A stretch of 46,481 nucleotides of DNA from Zarea fungicola (Eukaryota > Ascomycota > Sordariomycetes > Hypocreales > Cordycipitaceae): contig FWCC01000103.1 in assembly GCA_900169235.1 (NCBI GenBank), positions 1-46,481 of the forward strand, in the 5' to 3' direction. A program made the position numbers and the translations under genes. Shown piece after piece: positions 22,131 to 33,548 of this stretch (within the stretch, counting starts at the first letter, position 1; every line of letters begins with the position of its first letter). The notes under the pieces are model-generated. The model saw only the letters and a program-made list of their open reading frames with translations, ran no database searches and was not told where the DNA came from.

Positions 22131-24044
22131 ATGGTGGTTCCGGAACCGTTTACCTTCTTTGCGGCATCCTTCGGGCTCGTTTCAAACCTGCGAAATACCA
22201 TTGGCATAGTTGCGAGCGACAGCCGACAATTACGTGACTACAAAGCGCTCAATAAAAATCGCGTCAAAGATGCCAAGGATCTGGCGAGCAGGATAGAGAG
22301 ATGGTGCGACAGATGGATGGTGTGGGCTGAGAATGAGAGTCTTTTCACGTTCTTCTGGTGTGTGGCCCATTGCTTGGCATAAAAAGTGTTTGCTCCTCAG
22401 ATATGGCCACTTATGTACTGAGCGATTCCCTACGGTTTTGGCACTATTCTCCGTTAATCACATAAATGCTGACGCTGAACTCTAAAAGGGGAAACCGATG
22501 CAATGGTGTCATGAACGACCTTCGCGATATCGAGACGCAATTGGCGAAACTTACCAAGGAATTAAAAGGCTGTGACACACAAAATAAGGGGAAGCTTGGG
22601 CGCCTTACTACCCGAGTCAAGAATGTCGCGGCTTTAAAAGGGCATGACCTCGATAATCAGATCAAAGCAATCAACAGTCTGGTGGGAAATCTACATAACA
22701 GTTCGGACGATGCCTTCCGGAGCCAGCCGAACCGGCCAGAAAACACTGAAATAAAAAAGGATCTGATCCACCAGTTTGGCTATAGAGAACTTCTCGTGCG
22801 GCTTGCGCTGGAGACTTCTCGAATATCGGACCAGTTGCACAAGTGCTGCTTTAAATCGCGACAAGAGCTCGATATGCACTTGGAACTCGACTTATTCGGC
22901 CTCGACACCAAGGCTGACGATGGCTTCCTTCCGCAGGCAAAACGATACCATCAGATCAAACCCGACCACATTAGCAAGTCGGCAAACGTTAGGACGCGGT
23001 TTGAGGCCCTCGCTTTGTCAGCTTTGGACCTTGCTCTGAGGTACACTATTATCTGTAAAGAGCGCAATGCTTCCGCCTCGTGGGTCAGAATTCGCGCCGC
23101 ATCAGCCAAGTCTGAGGTAGAAGATAAAAATGGAAGGCCCTTTCATTTTGCACAGAGGGATCTTGTGCCTGGAAATCATGGGAGATGTGGGTTGCGGCTC
23201 GAAAACAACGGCAACCTACTTGTTGTGCGCCAAGAAATTAAAACATCCGAGGCGATATCCCTGAGCCTATCTCCTTACGAAAAGTTATCAGCAATCCACC
23301 ACCAGAGCACATGCCGTCGGAATATTCGCCGCTGTGCATGACCGACTTGCTCAGGATGAAGCGCGCTTATCACCTGGCTGAGTTTGGGATGCTCTTCTTG
23401 AGGACTTCGTGGCTGCACTGTATTTGCATTTGCAATATTAGTCAGATCAAGATAGCTTCCAGCAGGGCGTGCACCGAAGAGCAGTTGTACAGGTATCTCT
23501 TGAAACTTCCTCCACTGCAACACATGCAATCTACTAGTTTAGTTGATATCGATCATGATCCCATGGCGACTTGTTGGTGTTCTTACAAGGTTATTGAAGG
23601 CGATCCAAATCTAGTGACAAGATTTCGGAGTCATCCACTATTCTAGCTCGGTCTTTGCCTGATCGAAGTCAAACTTGATGCCCTGATCAGTAAAGTCAAC
23701 CTTGGGGTTGGATACAAAGTTGGAGACGACTCGCTGTCAGTGACATACAAACTCCGCAGCCGGAACACGGGGAATGAGACTCAGCAAACTGCATTGCTTC
23801 AGCTTCTACAAAAGGATATTGGGGAGACATATTACCAAGCTGTCATGTTTTGTCTCGGGAATACTTGGACGTGCGAAAATACTGAAAGACCACAACTGGA
23901 GCTATATTACTACGTCGTAGGATTTGGATCATGTATAATGGCCCAGTACAAGAAGCAATGCCCGACAGTGCCGCGTGAGAGTCTGATTCAAGTAGTCACT
24001 CGCAGCTCGAGTTGGAGTGAGGGAGAAGGGACTTCGGCTGTGTA
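22131..24044 (+). pseudogene. HeLo-like / DUF7580-like protein gene, damaged
   Basis: ATG at 22131 opens MVVPEPFTFFAASFGLVSNL, an alpha-helical start like fungal HeLo-type and related N-terminal domains. Two short introns (22360-22400, 22453-22488) restore the frame into YVLSDSLRFW and then the long middle part to about 23300; 36-41 bp is very short for introns, so indels are an alternative. Near 23300 the frame must shift to reach MKRAYHLAEFGMLFLRTSWL, which resembles the DUF7580 block RLRLAV-LASS-LQL-TPWL. A TAG at 23644-23646 then interrupts LGLCLIEVKL; GETYYQAVMFCLG and LELYYYVV follow, again DUF7580-like. The relation is judged from residue pattern only. Proteins of this kind are often cell-death or prion-type partners of NLRs. 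Two or more lesions make a full product unlikely. Confidence 0.5.
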
Positions 24045-24872
24045 AGAGATGGCTCTTTTTCCAGCCTAAATAGAGAGATGAGGTGAAATATGCCAACTGA
24101 CTAAGGTAGCTGCCAGACGACCTGGTTTCCACAGCTTCGAGGCTAGGAACGGGCCGTCGGCCCGCAAATGCCTGAGAGTCGTGCCCGTAACTAGTATATT
24201 ATTTACCCCACCACAAACATGCTCGTCGTAAAACGCGCCTCCAGGAATGGGTCCCATCAAGTCTGGCGTCTCACAAGGAGGTGAAAAGGCACGCAAACTT
24301 CTGCAACACCTCTCCTAGTTACCTTTATTCACTTTCTAGTTTGAAATAAACTTTTTGTCAGAGTTGCTGAAACTATGACATGTGTTGCAACCAGAACGTG
24401 GTCAAGGGTTCCGGTGATATCACGGAACCTTCTGTGTGTAGACTTCTGTATTGTTTGTATTTAAGAATAATAAAGTTAATAAAGTTAATTAAAAGAAAAT
24501 TAAGTTGAGCTTAAAAAATAAAATAAATTAGGTTTATATATTTTTCTATAAGAAAGAATAGGAAGTGTTATGCGCGGTGGTACAGCTGTGCAGCCTGCTC
24601 AGCCACTGCCAGCTCAGCCACTGCCAGCTCATCCACTGCCAGCTGAGCTCAGCTCGTACAGCAGCTCGGCGAGGCTGAGGTCTGCTGCTGGAGGCGGTGC
24701 AAGTTGCTTATCTCTTCTCCGAGTGCAACATTCCCGTCCTCTTCCTCTATCATCATCATCATCCTCCTTCTCCTCGTCATGTTCTTTTGACGGTGCTCAC
24801 AATGGTCGCGTTGCCCTTGCGGATTAAATCGCGCCGCAACTACATCACAGCAGTCGCTGTAGCGTTCAGGAA
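24045..24872. other. Intergenic region with possible LTR relic and 15-bp repeats
   Basis: About 830 bp. From 24383 a sequence starting TGTTGCAACC and containing a near-perfect palindrome (24407-24429) followed by an A/T-rich tail resembles a retrotransposon LTR, but no second copy or end is seen. At about 24596-24645 a 15-bp unit CACTGCCAGCTCAGC repeats three times. A (TCA)n run lies near 24755. The remainder is probably the promoter of the NACHT gene at 24873. Confidence 0.4.
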
Positions 24873-27800
24873 ATGAGGTGCGCGAATCCCATACCTCGAG
24901 CTCCAACCTGCATGTTTGATAATAACAAGTGGCGCATTCGGACAAGTCCCTCCGAAAACGAAGCGTTCGACAGTGCATACAGACAATTCTTGGACTCTAT
25001 ACCAGATGCGGAGCGGATGAAATATGCTCCCGTGGCATCCTCGCAGGATCTGGTCGAGGGCATTCGGAAGCTTGATTTCTTGCTACAGAAGCACCAGAGC
25101 ACGAGACTCGGCAGAACGCTCAAGTGCATCGAGAAGCTAAGCGCGCGCCTGAATCCGTTCTTCGCCACCATTGATACGTTTGTATCTTCCAACCCTGAGT
25201 ATGCGGCCCTCGTCTGGGGCTTCCTCAAGTTTGTCCTACAGGTACGGCTTCGTCTTTGCGTGTCTGCCGATTCTTGGCCCTAACAGGCATTACCCAGCTC
25301 GCGGGATCGTTTGCCAATTTCTTCGACCGACTAGTCGCGGTCCTCAATCAAGTCTCAGACGCCTTCCCTCGATATGAGGAGATACTGCGTCTCTATACCG
25401 GACCCAAATCCGGTCGCATGCGGGCGCACCTCGAGGGCATATACCGCGATGTCCTGCAATTCTTCCAGCACGTCGTAAGAATTTTTACAAAGGTGGATGG
25501 GAGTATGATGCATTGCCCACGAATATACTCGGTCCCCGGTGCGTGAAGGTTGGGCTAACCTTTTTCGAAGGGTTCAAGAGTCGCCCAGCAATCATTTGCG
25601 ACATTATCTGGACGCCTTTCAATGTTCGTTTCGAACAGTTCCTTAGCAATTTGCAAGCCCACGCGGATTTTGTGCAGAACGAACTGCTTTTGCTGCACGC
25701 AATAGCAATCAATGATGTAGGATCGGCAGCATCACACGAGCGACATCTCGCGGCAGAGGAACGGCGCCTTGCCGCGCAGGCTAGAGAGCGTCTCGAGGAC
25801 ATGTCTCGTCAGACTGATCAGCTCTCACATATCCTGAATGATCAGAGAAAAGGTTTCACTGTCCACCCAAAAATCGTCCGTTCATTTGACTCACAACTTC
25901 TAGATCAGATGTACAAGAACATTCTTCAATGGATCAACCCTCCCCAGTACGTCGAATTGTTGGAAAAGTCACAGTCGCTCCGCGAAGAAGGCACCTGCTC
26001 CTGGCTATCGTGTCAAGATGCCTTTATACGATGGCAAGACGTGGACGCGGCCAGAGTAGCGACCGATGATAAATATACTCTGGACCCGCGACTCCTCTGG
26101 GTTAATGGTGGGTGAATGGCACCTTTTTGGCGTCTCCCTAATCGCTGGTATCGTGTCGCAACACTGCTGACCAGCCTCGAGGCCTTCCAGGCGCCGGGGA
26201 AACAGTACTAGCGTCGTACATCTTGAAGGAGCTGCTTCAACCGACTCGCGGCACTACACACTGCTGCTACTATTTCTTCACGACAGACGAGGAGAGCAAG
26301 ATGCCCGTCGCTGCATATCGTTCCATCGCGGCGCAGATCCTTCGCCACGGGAGTCACAGCGAGGCTATACTGGACAGATTTCTGTTCATTAAAGACCACG
26401 GCATGGGGCAGCTCTTTGCATCCCCTCTTCAGCTGCTCGAGCTGGTTCGCATCTGCTGCGACGAGCTGGGAGGGCTGACGATCCTACTAGACGGCGTGGA
26501 CGAGTGCTCCGAGACTAAGGAGCTGTTCAAAACGGTACAGTGGCTGATGGGCGTGTCGCCGATCAAGGTCCTTCTTCTCAGCCGTCCCGGCCTGCCCGAG
26601 CTGCAGGATACCATTGCAGCTCGGCAACAAGTCGTCATGGACAAGCATGTCAATTCAGACGATATCCGAATTTTTCTCCGTGCGAGCCTCGATGAGATGG
26701 TCCACAGAGATCGTCTTGAAACCCAGGATACGTCGAGCCTCGCGGACCGACTCGTGTACGGCGCCAATGGCATGTTCTTGTGGGCCTCACTCATGATGAG
26801 TCACTTGTCGTCGCCCTTGCTCACGCCCATGGAGCGCCTGGTCATCATGGAGCAAGTCACCCGCCCCGAGGGTATAGAGGAGCTGTATGACCGTATCCTG
26901 AAGCACATCTCAAGGTCAAGAAAGTTTGAGAGGGCGGCCGCGAAAAAAGTGTTCTTGTGGCTCACATACTCGAAGACAACAGTCTCGCTCAGGCAGCTCC
27001 ACGAAGAGATTAAAGGCGAGTATGCCCACGTGGAGGTGGAGACGCTGAGAGACAGCTCAGGCCCCATGCAGCCTCACAGGCCGCTCGCGCAGTTTCAGGA
27101 AACCCTCCAGAGCGTTTGCGGTTCTCTGCTTGAGTTTACCGGCTTTGAGCCAGCCAGCTTCCCCTCCATCGGCGGCAATATTCTGTCTGGGGGGGGTGGT
27201 ATCATCGTTCGCTTCGTCCATGTTTCCGTGAGGGAATATTTTGAATCTTTCGAAGACGACCTGACGCCGCAGTGCAACCGGGACCTGGTCCCCGGCCGAA
27301 CGGAAGCGCACATGGGGTTTGCGCAGTCCTGCCTACGGACTCTACTGGCCAACCAGCGGAAACCAGTCTACGATAAGCTGGTCTCCTATGCCGTGAAGCA
27401 CTGGATTGATCACCTGGTGGACTTGGCCAGACATGGTCTGAGAGAGAAGCCGTTTAATCCGGACAGAGCTCTCGCGGAGCTGTTGGCTACCATGTCGGAG
27501 TTTCTGAATAAGCCACACGACGTTACGGCATGGCTGGTCTCGTTCTATACTCTGCATAGCGACAGCACCACGCCTCTTCCGGCGAATGGCTTTGAGCAGT
27601 GGACATGCTGGCTCCAGAGTCTCGAGACGACGGCGTATATCGAATTGGCTGCTGGTTTGGTAGAGCGGGGTGCCAGATTTGTCGCCATGCTGCGACGTCT
27701 TGATGACATTTGGGGTAGCAAATTGCGCCGCAGCCCGTCCATGATGTGGCAGGAGGTGGCTCTTTTTATGAAGAGCGAGTTTCTTTTCTCGAAATCAGAT

Positions 27801-29671
27801 TCGCAGCTGACGCTTTTGAAACCGAGAGCGCTCGCAGATACGCGTCGGAGCTCCAAGGCGCTCTGCGAAGTCTCGGCTTCTTCCCCTGACGGAGCTCATT
27901 GCTTCGTGTTGAGCGTATGGCCTTGTCGGGAATACGAGACGCGCTGGTTCACGGTTGGTGCGCAGAAACCACTCAGGGAATGGAAAGATGTTTGCCAAAA
28001 CTGGCTCGTGAGATACGAAATGTGGAATGTCTCGACAAAAGCAAGCTTGGGAGAGATCAGAATACCCCTGGACGAGGACGAAGTATGGCTCCAGATGCGC
28101 CAGTCCCTCTATGAGCAGTCGCGCGGAGAGTGGAAGACGGCGTTTCCCGTCGCCATCGGCCCAGACGGGAGGTCGGCAGTGATTCTGCGGACACTCTACG
28201 CGTTTCGAAAGGAGCACCAGACGTCCCCCCTTGCGTGGCGCAAGTGCGTGATTCCGGTGGATTTTGATGACAATGTGACGAGACACTGGGATGGGACAAG
28301 GACGCTCTTCGACCCGAACGACCCGCGAATTTGTGGCAGGCCGCTGCAGCACATACATCGTGACCGCTACACGTACGAGTTTGTTTTCAGCCCGAATGGT
28401 CGATATCTGGCCTTTACCAATGTTTTAAGGGCAGTAGTTCCAATCTATCAGCAGCACGTCGCCATTTACGAAATATCCCGCACCGATACATTAACGGTCG
28501 ACCGGGTGGCGCTCAAGACGATGGCGCTTAATTTCCGCCGCGACCGAGCAAAGACGTGCTTCCACCCTGTCCGTGATTTAATGGCCGTCTGGTTTGGGAA
28601 TCGAGTCACAGCGTGGGACTTTGGACGAGGTACGTTTCAGGTCCGCGGCAGTTGATGTTTTGGCATCATTCTGTTGCAGCCCATTCTTCCCTACGAAAGA
28701 AAGCATATCCCAGGCACATGGCCTGCCATTCTTTGACAGGCCCATCCCCATGATGACTATTCATATGCAGTGTGCGAGGTGTACGTAGGATTTACTGACG
28801 AGCGAATCTAGATGCGCAAGGATCCGGCTTGATCCGGGTAGGTAAGCTGTCCGGCACATCCAGCGCAGAAGACAGTTTAAAGATATCGGCGTGCGGCGAG
28901 TACGTCGTTGTGAATCGAGCCAGCGAACCGACCGTTTTCAAGATTCCCGGGCTTTCTGCCGCAGGTACAGCAGCGAGCGAGAGGGAGCAGCAACATGCAG
29001 CCCCGCGGGACTCACCAAGACACATGTCCTTGTTGGGCCTCGGAAATGATCAGATACTCGGCAATGCGTCCGTGATCAGCGCCAGGGAAGGCGCCGTCTC
29101 CAGTGTTGCGTATATACAAGCCGGGGATTCCCCTAGCCTGCGCCTCGTCTCAAACACGGCGGGTCTGGCCACACAGTCCGTGGAGCTCATCTCGCTGCCG
29201 GCGACATTCCAGGCCCTGCACACAGCACCCACCGTCATGGCGCTCAATGCGGAGAATACACGTATCCGCATCATCCTCAACGCCGCGTCGCATTCAGAGT
29301 ACTCTCTGAGCGCCCAGTACGCCGAGGTTGTTCCGGCTGTGATTGACCGGAGCGTGCAGTCTCTCAAGGTGACCATGTCGGCTTCGCAGAGCATCATGGG
29401 CGCCACGGCCGCGGATGAGGAAGAGGCGGCGGCGGATGACGAGGCGGCGTGCGATTGGAGCGTCATGCTCCCGGACCCACGGTACAGTCAACCTGTGCCG
29501 GGTGTGCATTCGTGTCATGCGAACTGCGTCGACGGGTGTGCCAAGGGCGAGCTATTGAAGACGGCCCCAGAAGCCCATCGCTTGGATCCCGACGCGGAGC
29601 CTGACGACAGCCACCCGGCAAAGCGCCCACGGACCACGACGGGAAGAGATGGAAACATGTACACGCCATAA
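24873..29671 (+). CDS. NLR-like protein: DUF7708 - NACHT - degenerate propeller, P-loop Lys to Glu
   Basis: Five exons: 24873-25241, 25298-25502, 25571-26107, 26182-28629 and 28812-29671. All junctions are GT-AG, and the sum (4,419 nt) gives 1,472 codons plus stop. Residues about 25-190 match the DUF7708 N-terminal pattern (ALVWGFLKFVLQLAGSF, WTPFNVRFEQFL). A helical linker follows, then NACHT starting at residue 371: P-loop GLPGAGETVLAS, where the family has GK[ST]; Glu377 replaces the ATP-binding lysine (codon GAA 26199-26201). Walker B ILLDGVDEC (about 471-479) is intact. The C-terminal half carries propeller-like pieces (FSPNGRYLAFTNV about 1106, HPVRDLMAVWFGNRVTAWDF about 1165), then an acidic stretch and a possible nuclear signal AKRPR near 1457. 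An intracellular sensor or scaffold role is inferred. It may not hydrolyse ATP. Confidence 0.9.
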
Positions 29672-29969
29672 AAATTAATCGAGGGATTGAAGGACAGTCG
29701 CGGTTGAGAAGGATGGAAAACATTCGATGAGTGATGCTGGATGAACAACATAGACTTGGGTTATGCGCGATGCAGGCCAGCCAGCGGCCACTCATTTTGT
29801 CTACTTGAACCAGTCCTGCACAAACAGACACCATTGTAGTAGGCCTCGGCCGCCACATTAGCTCTGCTTCGAGGCCAATTACCCAAAGCGCGAGATTGGG
29901 TACCAAGCAGGAGATGATGTTGGGAAATAGCGTATAACAGCGCCCTCAGTAGCGCCCAACAGAAATCAG
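29672..29969. other. 3' flank of NLR-like gene
   Basis: About 300 bp containing the presumed 3' UTR. Minus-strand open frames here (29463-29906, 29761-30105) overlap the NACHT gene or the R2 repeat and have no recognised content. Confidence 0.45.
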
Positions 29970-30273
29970 TAGATTGAACAAAAAAATTATCAAGAGTTTT
30001 CGAAATTACGAGTCGTGAAACACAGCGGACAACGCAGATTGGGGTTGGGTAAATGTTAAAGGGTGGAGTAATATGTTTGCATGATTGCAGGTTTTGTTGT
30101 CTCACTCTTGTCTGCCTCCTTGGCTGTATTACTCGAAAACCTTGAAATGCATCGTATTGGCAGAATTCTGGAACTGGAGGGCTTGGCGTGGCAGTAAATC
30201 TAATTGGCTACTATGTTGCCCTTTGCCGGCAGAAAAATAAGAGTTGGACTAGCCTCTGTAGCTTGACTGGATA
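29970..30273. repeat. Dispersed repeat family R2, copy B
   Basis: Inverted counterpart of about 2705-2990: shared blocks TATCAAGAG, ACGAGTCGTGAAACA, GTTGTCTCACTC, GCCTCCTTGGCTGT and CTTTGCCGGCAGAAAAAT, in the same order on opposite strands. This copy has an extra ~55 bp (about 30155-30210) with GGCAGAATTCTGG. It ends where the LINE RNase H frame (GYGFAVFY) starts, so it may be the repeat that truncated the LINE. Confidence 0.7.
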
Positions 30274-31141
30274 CGGCTTCGCCGTCTTCTACCATCGGCA
30301 GCTTGTGGATTGGGGTTCCGGACAGCTGGGACGAAGAGAAGTATTTGACGCTGAAATACACGCGCACTCGCTGGACTAAAAGCAGCTTTGGGACAGAACA
30401 GCCGCCATGAGTCGATCACAGTCTGCATGGACCATACGTCTGTGATTGATTGTATTGGCGCAACGGCGGCTGACTCTTCGCAAGTTTGCTTCCGAGAATT
30501 CCAGAAGATTGGGGACAAACACCCACACCTGATCTCGATCAAATGGTCACCTGGCCACACTGGCATATTCGGCAACAGTTGAAAATGTGATTCTTCAAGT
30601 GTACTTCTTCTCTATCTAGAGAGATCAGGTAGACCTCTTTATAGGTATAATCAAGCTGCCTGCAGCTTGCTTTTGTTGCGTTGCAACACTACTGATACAT
30701 TATGATGTTTGATCCTTTGATAATTTCTTTTGGTAGCTTCAGCCTCTGTATCAGAGCTGCTGACGTCACCTGCCGTTCAGAAACAACTGCAACGAGTTGG
30801 CTGACCAACTCGCAAAACACGGGGCAACGCTTCCAACAGACGAGCATCTTCCATCCGTCTCTTACAGGAAGAGACAGATGAAGAAGCAGATGGCAATAGA
30901 CTATCGCACTTGGTGGGCTTCAGTTGAGAGAAGGGAGTACTCTGGGTTTGGACTTACTGCCGAGCTGAAGAAACTTCCGGAACTCAGTCTTCCCCGCCGC
31001 GCGCTCGGTTATCTTCTGACAGCACGATCACAACACGGCGACTTTGCGGAATACCACGAGAGATTCCACCCTGGACAGGCGACGCTGGAATGCCCTTGCG
31101 GGCGCCAGAAGTCACCCACCCATCTCTTCTACTGCAGCTAG
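30274..31141 (+). mobile_element. LINE (Tad-like) RNase H and 3' fragment
   Basis: Plus-strand remnants of a non-LTR retrotransposon pol C-terminus. GYGFAVFYHRQ...GQLGRREVFDAEIHA (about 30270-30360) is the start of RNase H. A one-base frameshift near 30360 follows, then LAGLKAALG, ITVCMDHTSVIDCIG and KWSPGHTGIFGN. A 214-bp insertion (separate entry) interrupts it, after which ELADQLAKHG continues in frame when the insertion is removed. The end LECPCGRQKSPTHLFYC is the Cys/His cluster usual after RNase H in fungal Tad-type LINEs. Reverse transcriptase and endonuclease parts are absent, either 5'-truncated or removed by R2 at 30273. It is inactive. Confidence 0.85.
30576..30789. mobile_element. 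214-bp MITE-like insertion in the LINE
   Basis: The insertion starts CAGTTG and ends CAACTG (6-bp exact inverted ends, with weak similarity further in). It is flanked by CAA at 30573-30575 and 30790-30792. Removing the insertion and one CAA restores the RNase H reading GN-ELADQLAKHG exactly. It has no coding capacity. A 3-bp target duplication and CA-starting ends fit a non-autonomous DNA transposon (CACTA- or PIF-like); family assignment is uncertain. Confidence 0.75.
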
Positions 31142-33548
31142 TGAGTTTCCAGCTTTCTGATTCCCGATGCCAGGCGTTTGGCAGCTTTCCGTCTATACTT
31201 TGGCATATGTATACTTCTGGCAAGGTTCCATTTCCCTGTAACAACTGTCAATCGATCCTCTCGTTCTCGGCGAGCTTGCCAGGTTTTCCGATGAACAGAC
31301 ATTGAGGCCTGGACCAAAGCGAATCATGTCTACGCATTTAGCTACTAGTTGCTGGTGCAGAAAGTAGACATTTTTGTGTAAACTCTAGGATAAGCCGCTG
31401 AATATGCCAGCTAAGCATACTCTTAACCAGTGATGTCGCAAAAGTTAGGTGGCTAGAACTTATTTTTGCTAAGCCGTAAAGGAAGACAAGCAGTGCTGAC
31501 GTGCTGGTTTCCGGAGTGTCGCTTTATTGCAGTAGACGAGATAATTAATTACAGCAAGCACCAAGTCTCATAGTTATACGTTTATCAATTTGCCCCGATT
31601 ACTAAAGGAGAAGTCCATCTTTATTAAGTCTGTTTGCAGCTTTACTACACAGGCTCGCCAAGCCCGGAAAAGCTTGGCTGGTGCAGCCGGTTCACCCCTG
31701 CGCATAGTGAGGGGAAGTTAGGCAACGGTTCACGATCGTGTCCTACCAATTCCTACGCTACACACTATTTGCATCAGTACTCATTTAAGTTAACACCAAC
31801 TGAGCATATACCTTCGATTTTCCAAACTGCCATGAATCCATGAAATGGTTAAATTGAAAATTACGTGACAAACTTGCCGCGTTTACAAACCGCGCGCTAC
31901 GGGGTCATCGTATCGGACTCCACTGTGTGGGTACGTCCGCACAGTGGTTCCAGTGGTAGACGGACTCCATTTCGCCTCGCGTGCTAGCACCCTAGCTCGC
32001 TGTTTGCCTCTCGACGGCCCGCTACAGTGACAAGGCTGCCTTTTTAACATGTTAGAATTGAGATACATCGGCACGATTCTTACGTTTGTGACACTGGGGA
32101 TTTATTCAGTGTTGTTACTTCTTGCTTGCAATAGTGGCATTGGAGTACGGTTTGATGGCCGTGGCAAATTATCCCCCACCTGTAGGTAGCGGTGAAATTA
32201 TAAAAGCTGACCTGCTTCGCTTCCCGAAAGAATTGGAGCTATAGCTACTTATGAAGTGGTACTGCGCTATGGATGGTGACTCTAGAAGGCCGCTTAGTGG
32301 CCTCGGCCACTTAACAGGGGCCGTATCCTCAATGGTTACAGTGGCTGGCATTACGCCACTGAGATACTAGACACGTCTGGTACGCGATATAATTCGCGAA
32401 AGAACGCTAGAAGCCGCACTTTAGTGTGGCTTTCGCCGCTACGCCAAATATCGACTGAAATGGCTGTTTTATAAATGGCTCCTGTTAAAGGAATTTGTCG
32501 CACCTTCTTTGCCTTGTTATGCTGATACAAGCAAATAGTGTTAAACCATAGCCGTCGAGGTTTGTTGCGTGCGCGGTGAGCCTGCAAAGGGTTTCCAGAG
32601 TTGGGTGATTCGTAAGTACCTAACATCCCCATTGTGCCTTATCTATAGGGTTTGTGAGTGCTCGCCCTAACGTATGAAACAGCGGAATAGGCTGGATTGT
32701 GGACTGAAATTTCTTGCTTAGTAATATAATAATTGATAGGGGATGATTGTACCCTGTTTGGGGCTAAAGCGATAAGCCTCAGAGTGTTTTGCTTTTGGCA
32801 AAGGGGCTTGTTGACACATTTGTTTCAGACAGGCGTTGCCATTTGAGTATTTAAATTGTATATTAGTGTCTCCAGGCTAGCACGATGCGCCGCGTCGTCC
32901 TTGAGAGGACAGCCTTTCCCTCTTGTATTGCCGACAAGCAGCAGATTCTTCAGTGTCTGACAAAGCCCGACACCGTGTTAATCAAATGCGGACAAGGCAT
33001 ATTTTACATGCATAAATTGCCTTATTCGTCCAAGGCGGATCTTAATTCCCTGCAGACGTCGTCACGTTTGCCTATCTGCACAGCCTACTCCTCTGTACCA
33101 ATCGGTGTGGAATGCGAACCACTGGTAGGCATATGGGGTCGCCTTTGACGTAGAAGGCGGTATAGTATCGCGTCCGAAAAGGAGATGGGAATGCTGGGAT
33201 TTTGTCGTTTCGGGCCGTGCAAGCATGGATGAAGATAAGTAGCCGCACGTAAAAAGGATGGTTCGCAAATCGCGCTCGACGTCTCGAACCTGTTCTGGAG
33301 TACTCGCTCACAAACAGTGGCTACACAAGCCCCAATCAGGTACTGTGACCAAAAGGCCGTTTTACTGATCGATGCTTGCGACAGACTATTAAAAGAACAC
33401 GCTTGACCACTTCGACGGCAATCCCGTGGTTCTGAAACAGTCCAGCGCTTTGTAGCAAAGAAATAAATTTCAGCTCAGTGCTGGACTCCGTTCCTTGCGT
33501 TTTAGAGAGACCCAGGCCGCATGTAGTGTTCGCAAAATCACCACAAAT
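31142..33548. other. 2.4-kb stretch without convincing gene
   Basis: It contains LINE 3' sequence to about 31310, then unassigned sequence. Short frames (31634-31843, 31883-32074 minus, 32885-33148) show no domain, signal peptide or splice support. Two hairpins stand out: 31920-31947 (12-pair stem with wobble pairs) and AGTGGCC-TC-GGCCACT near 32295. The last ~150 bp should hold the HET gene promoter. Confidence 0.45.
31920..31947. other. Strong 28-bp hairpin
   Basis: CCACTGTG at the left pairs exactly with CACAGTGG at the right. The inner bases TGGG...TCCG extend the stem with two G-T wobbles around a TACG loop. There is no gene or poly-T tail nearby. It may be a fold-back end of a small transposon. 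Confidence 0.4.

Noticed and set aside
24570..24827. Pro/Gln-rich open frame beginning MRGGTAVQPAQ
   Set aside because: Explained by the 15-bp tandem repeat and the TCA run. No domain, and it lies in the presumed promoter of the NACHT gene.
27795..28358. 187-codon minus-strand frame
   Set aside because: Antisense to exon 4 of the NACHT gene, whose coding frame has clear domain content. It has no domain of its own.
29463..29906. 147-codon minus-strand frame
   Set aside because: Overlaps the last exon of the NACHT gene antisense and its 3' flank. No recognisable content.
32885..33148. 87-codon plus-strand frame starting MRRVVLERTAF
   Set aside because: It begins with an ATG but has no domain, no secretion signal and no nearby gene structure. 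Chance is the simpler reading.
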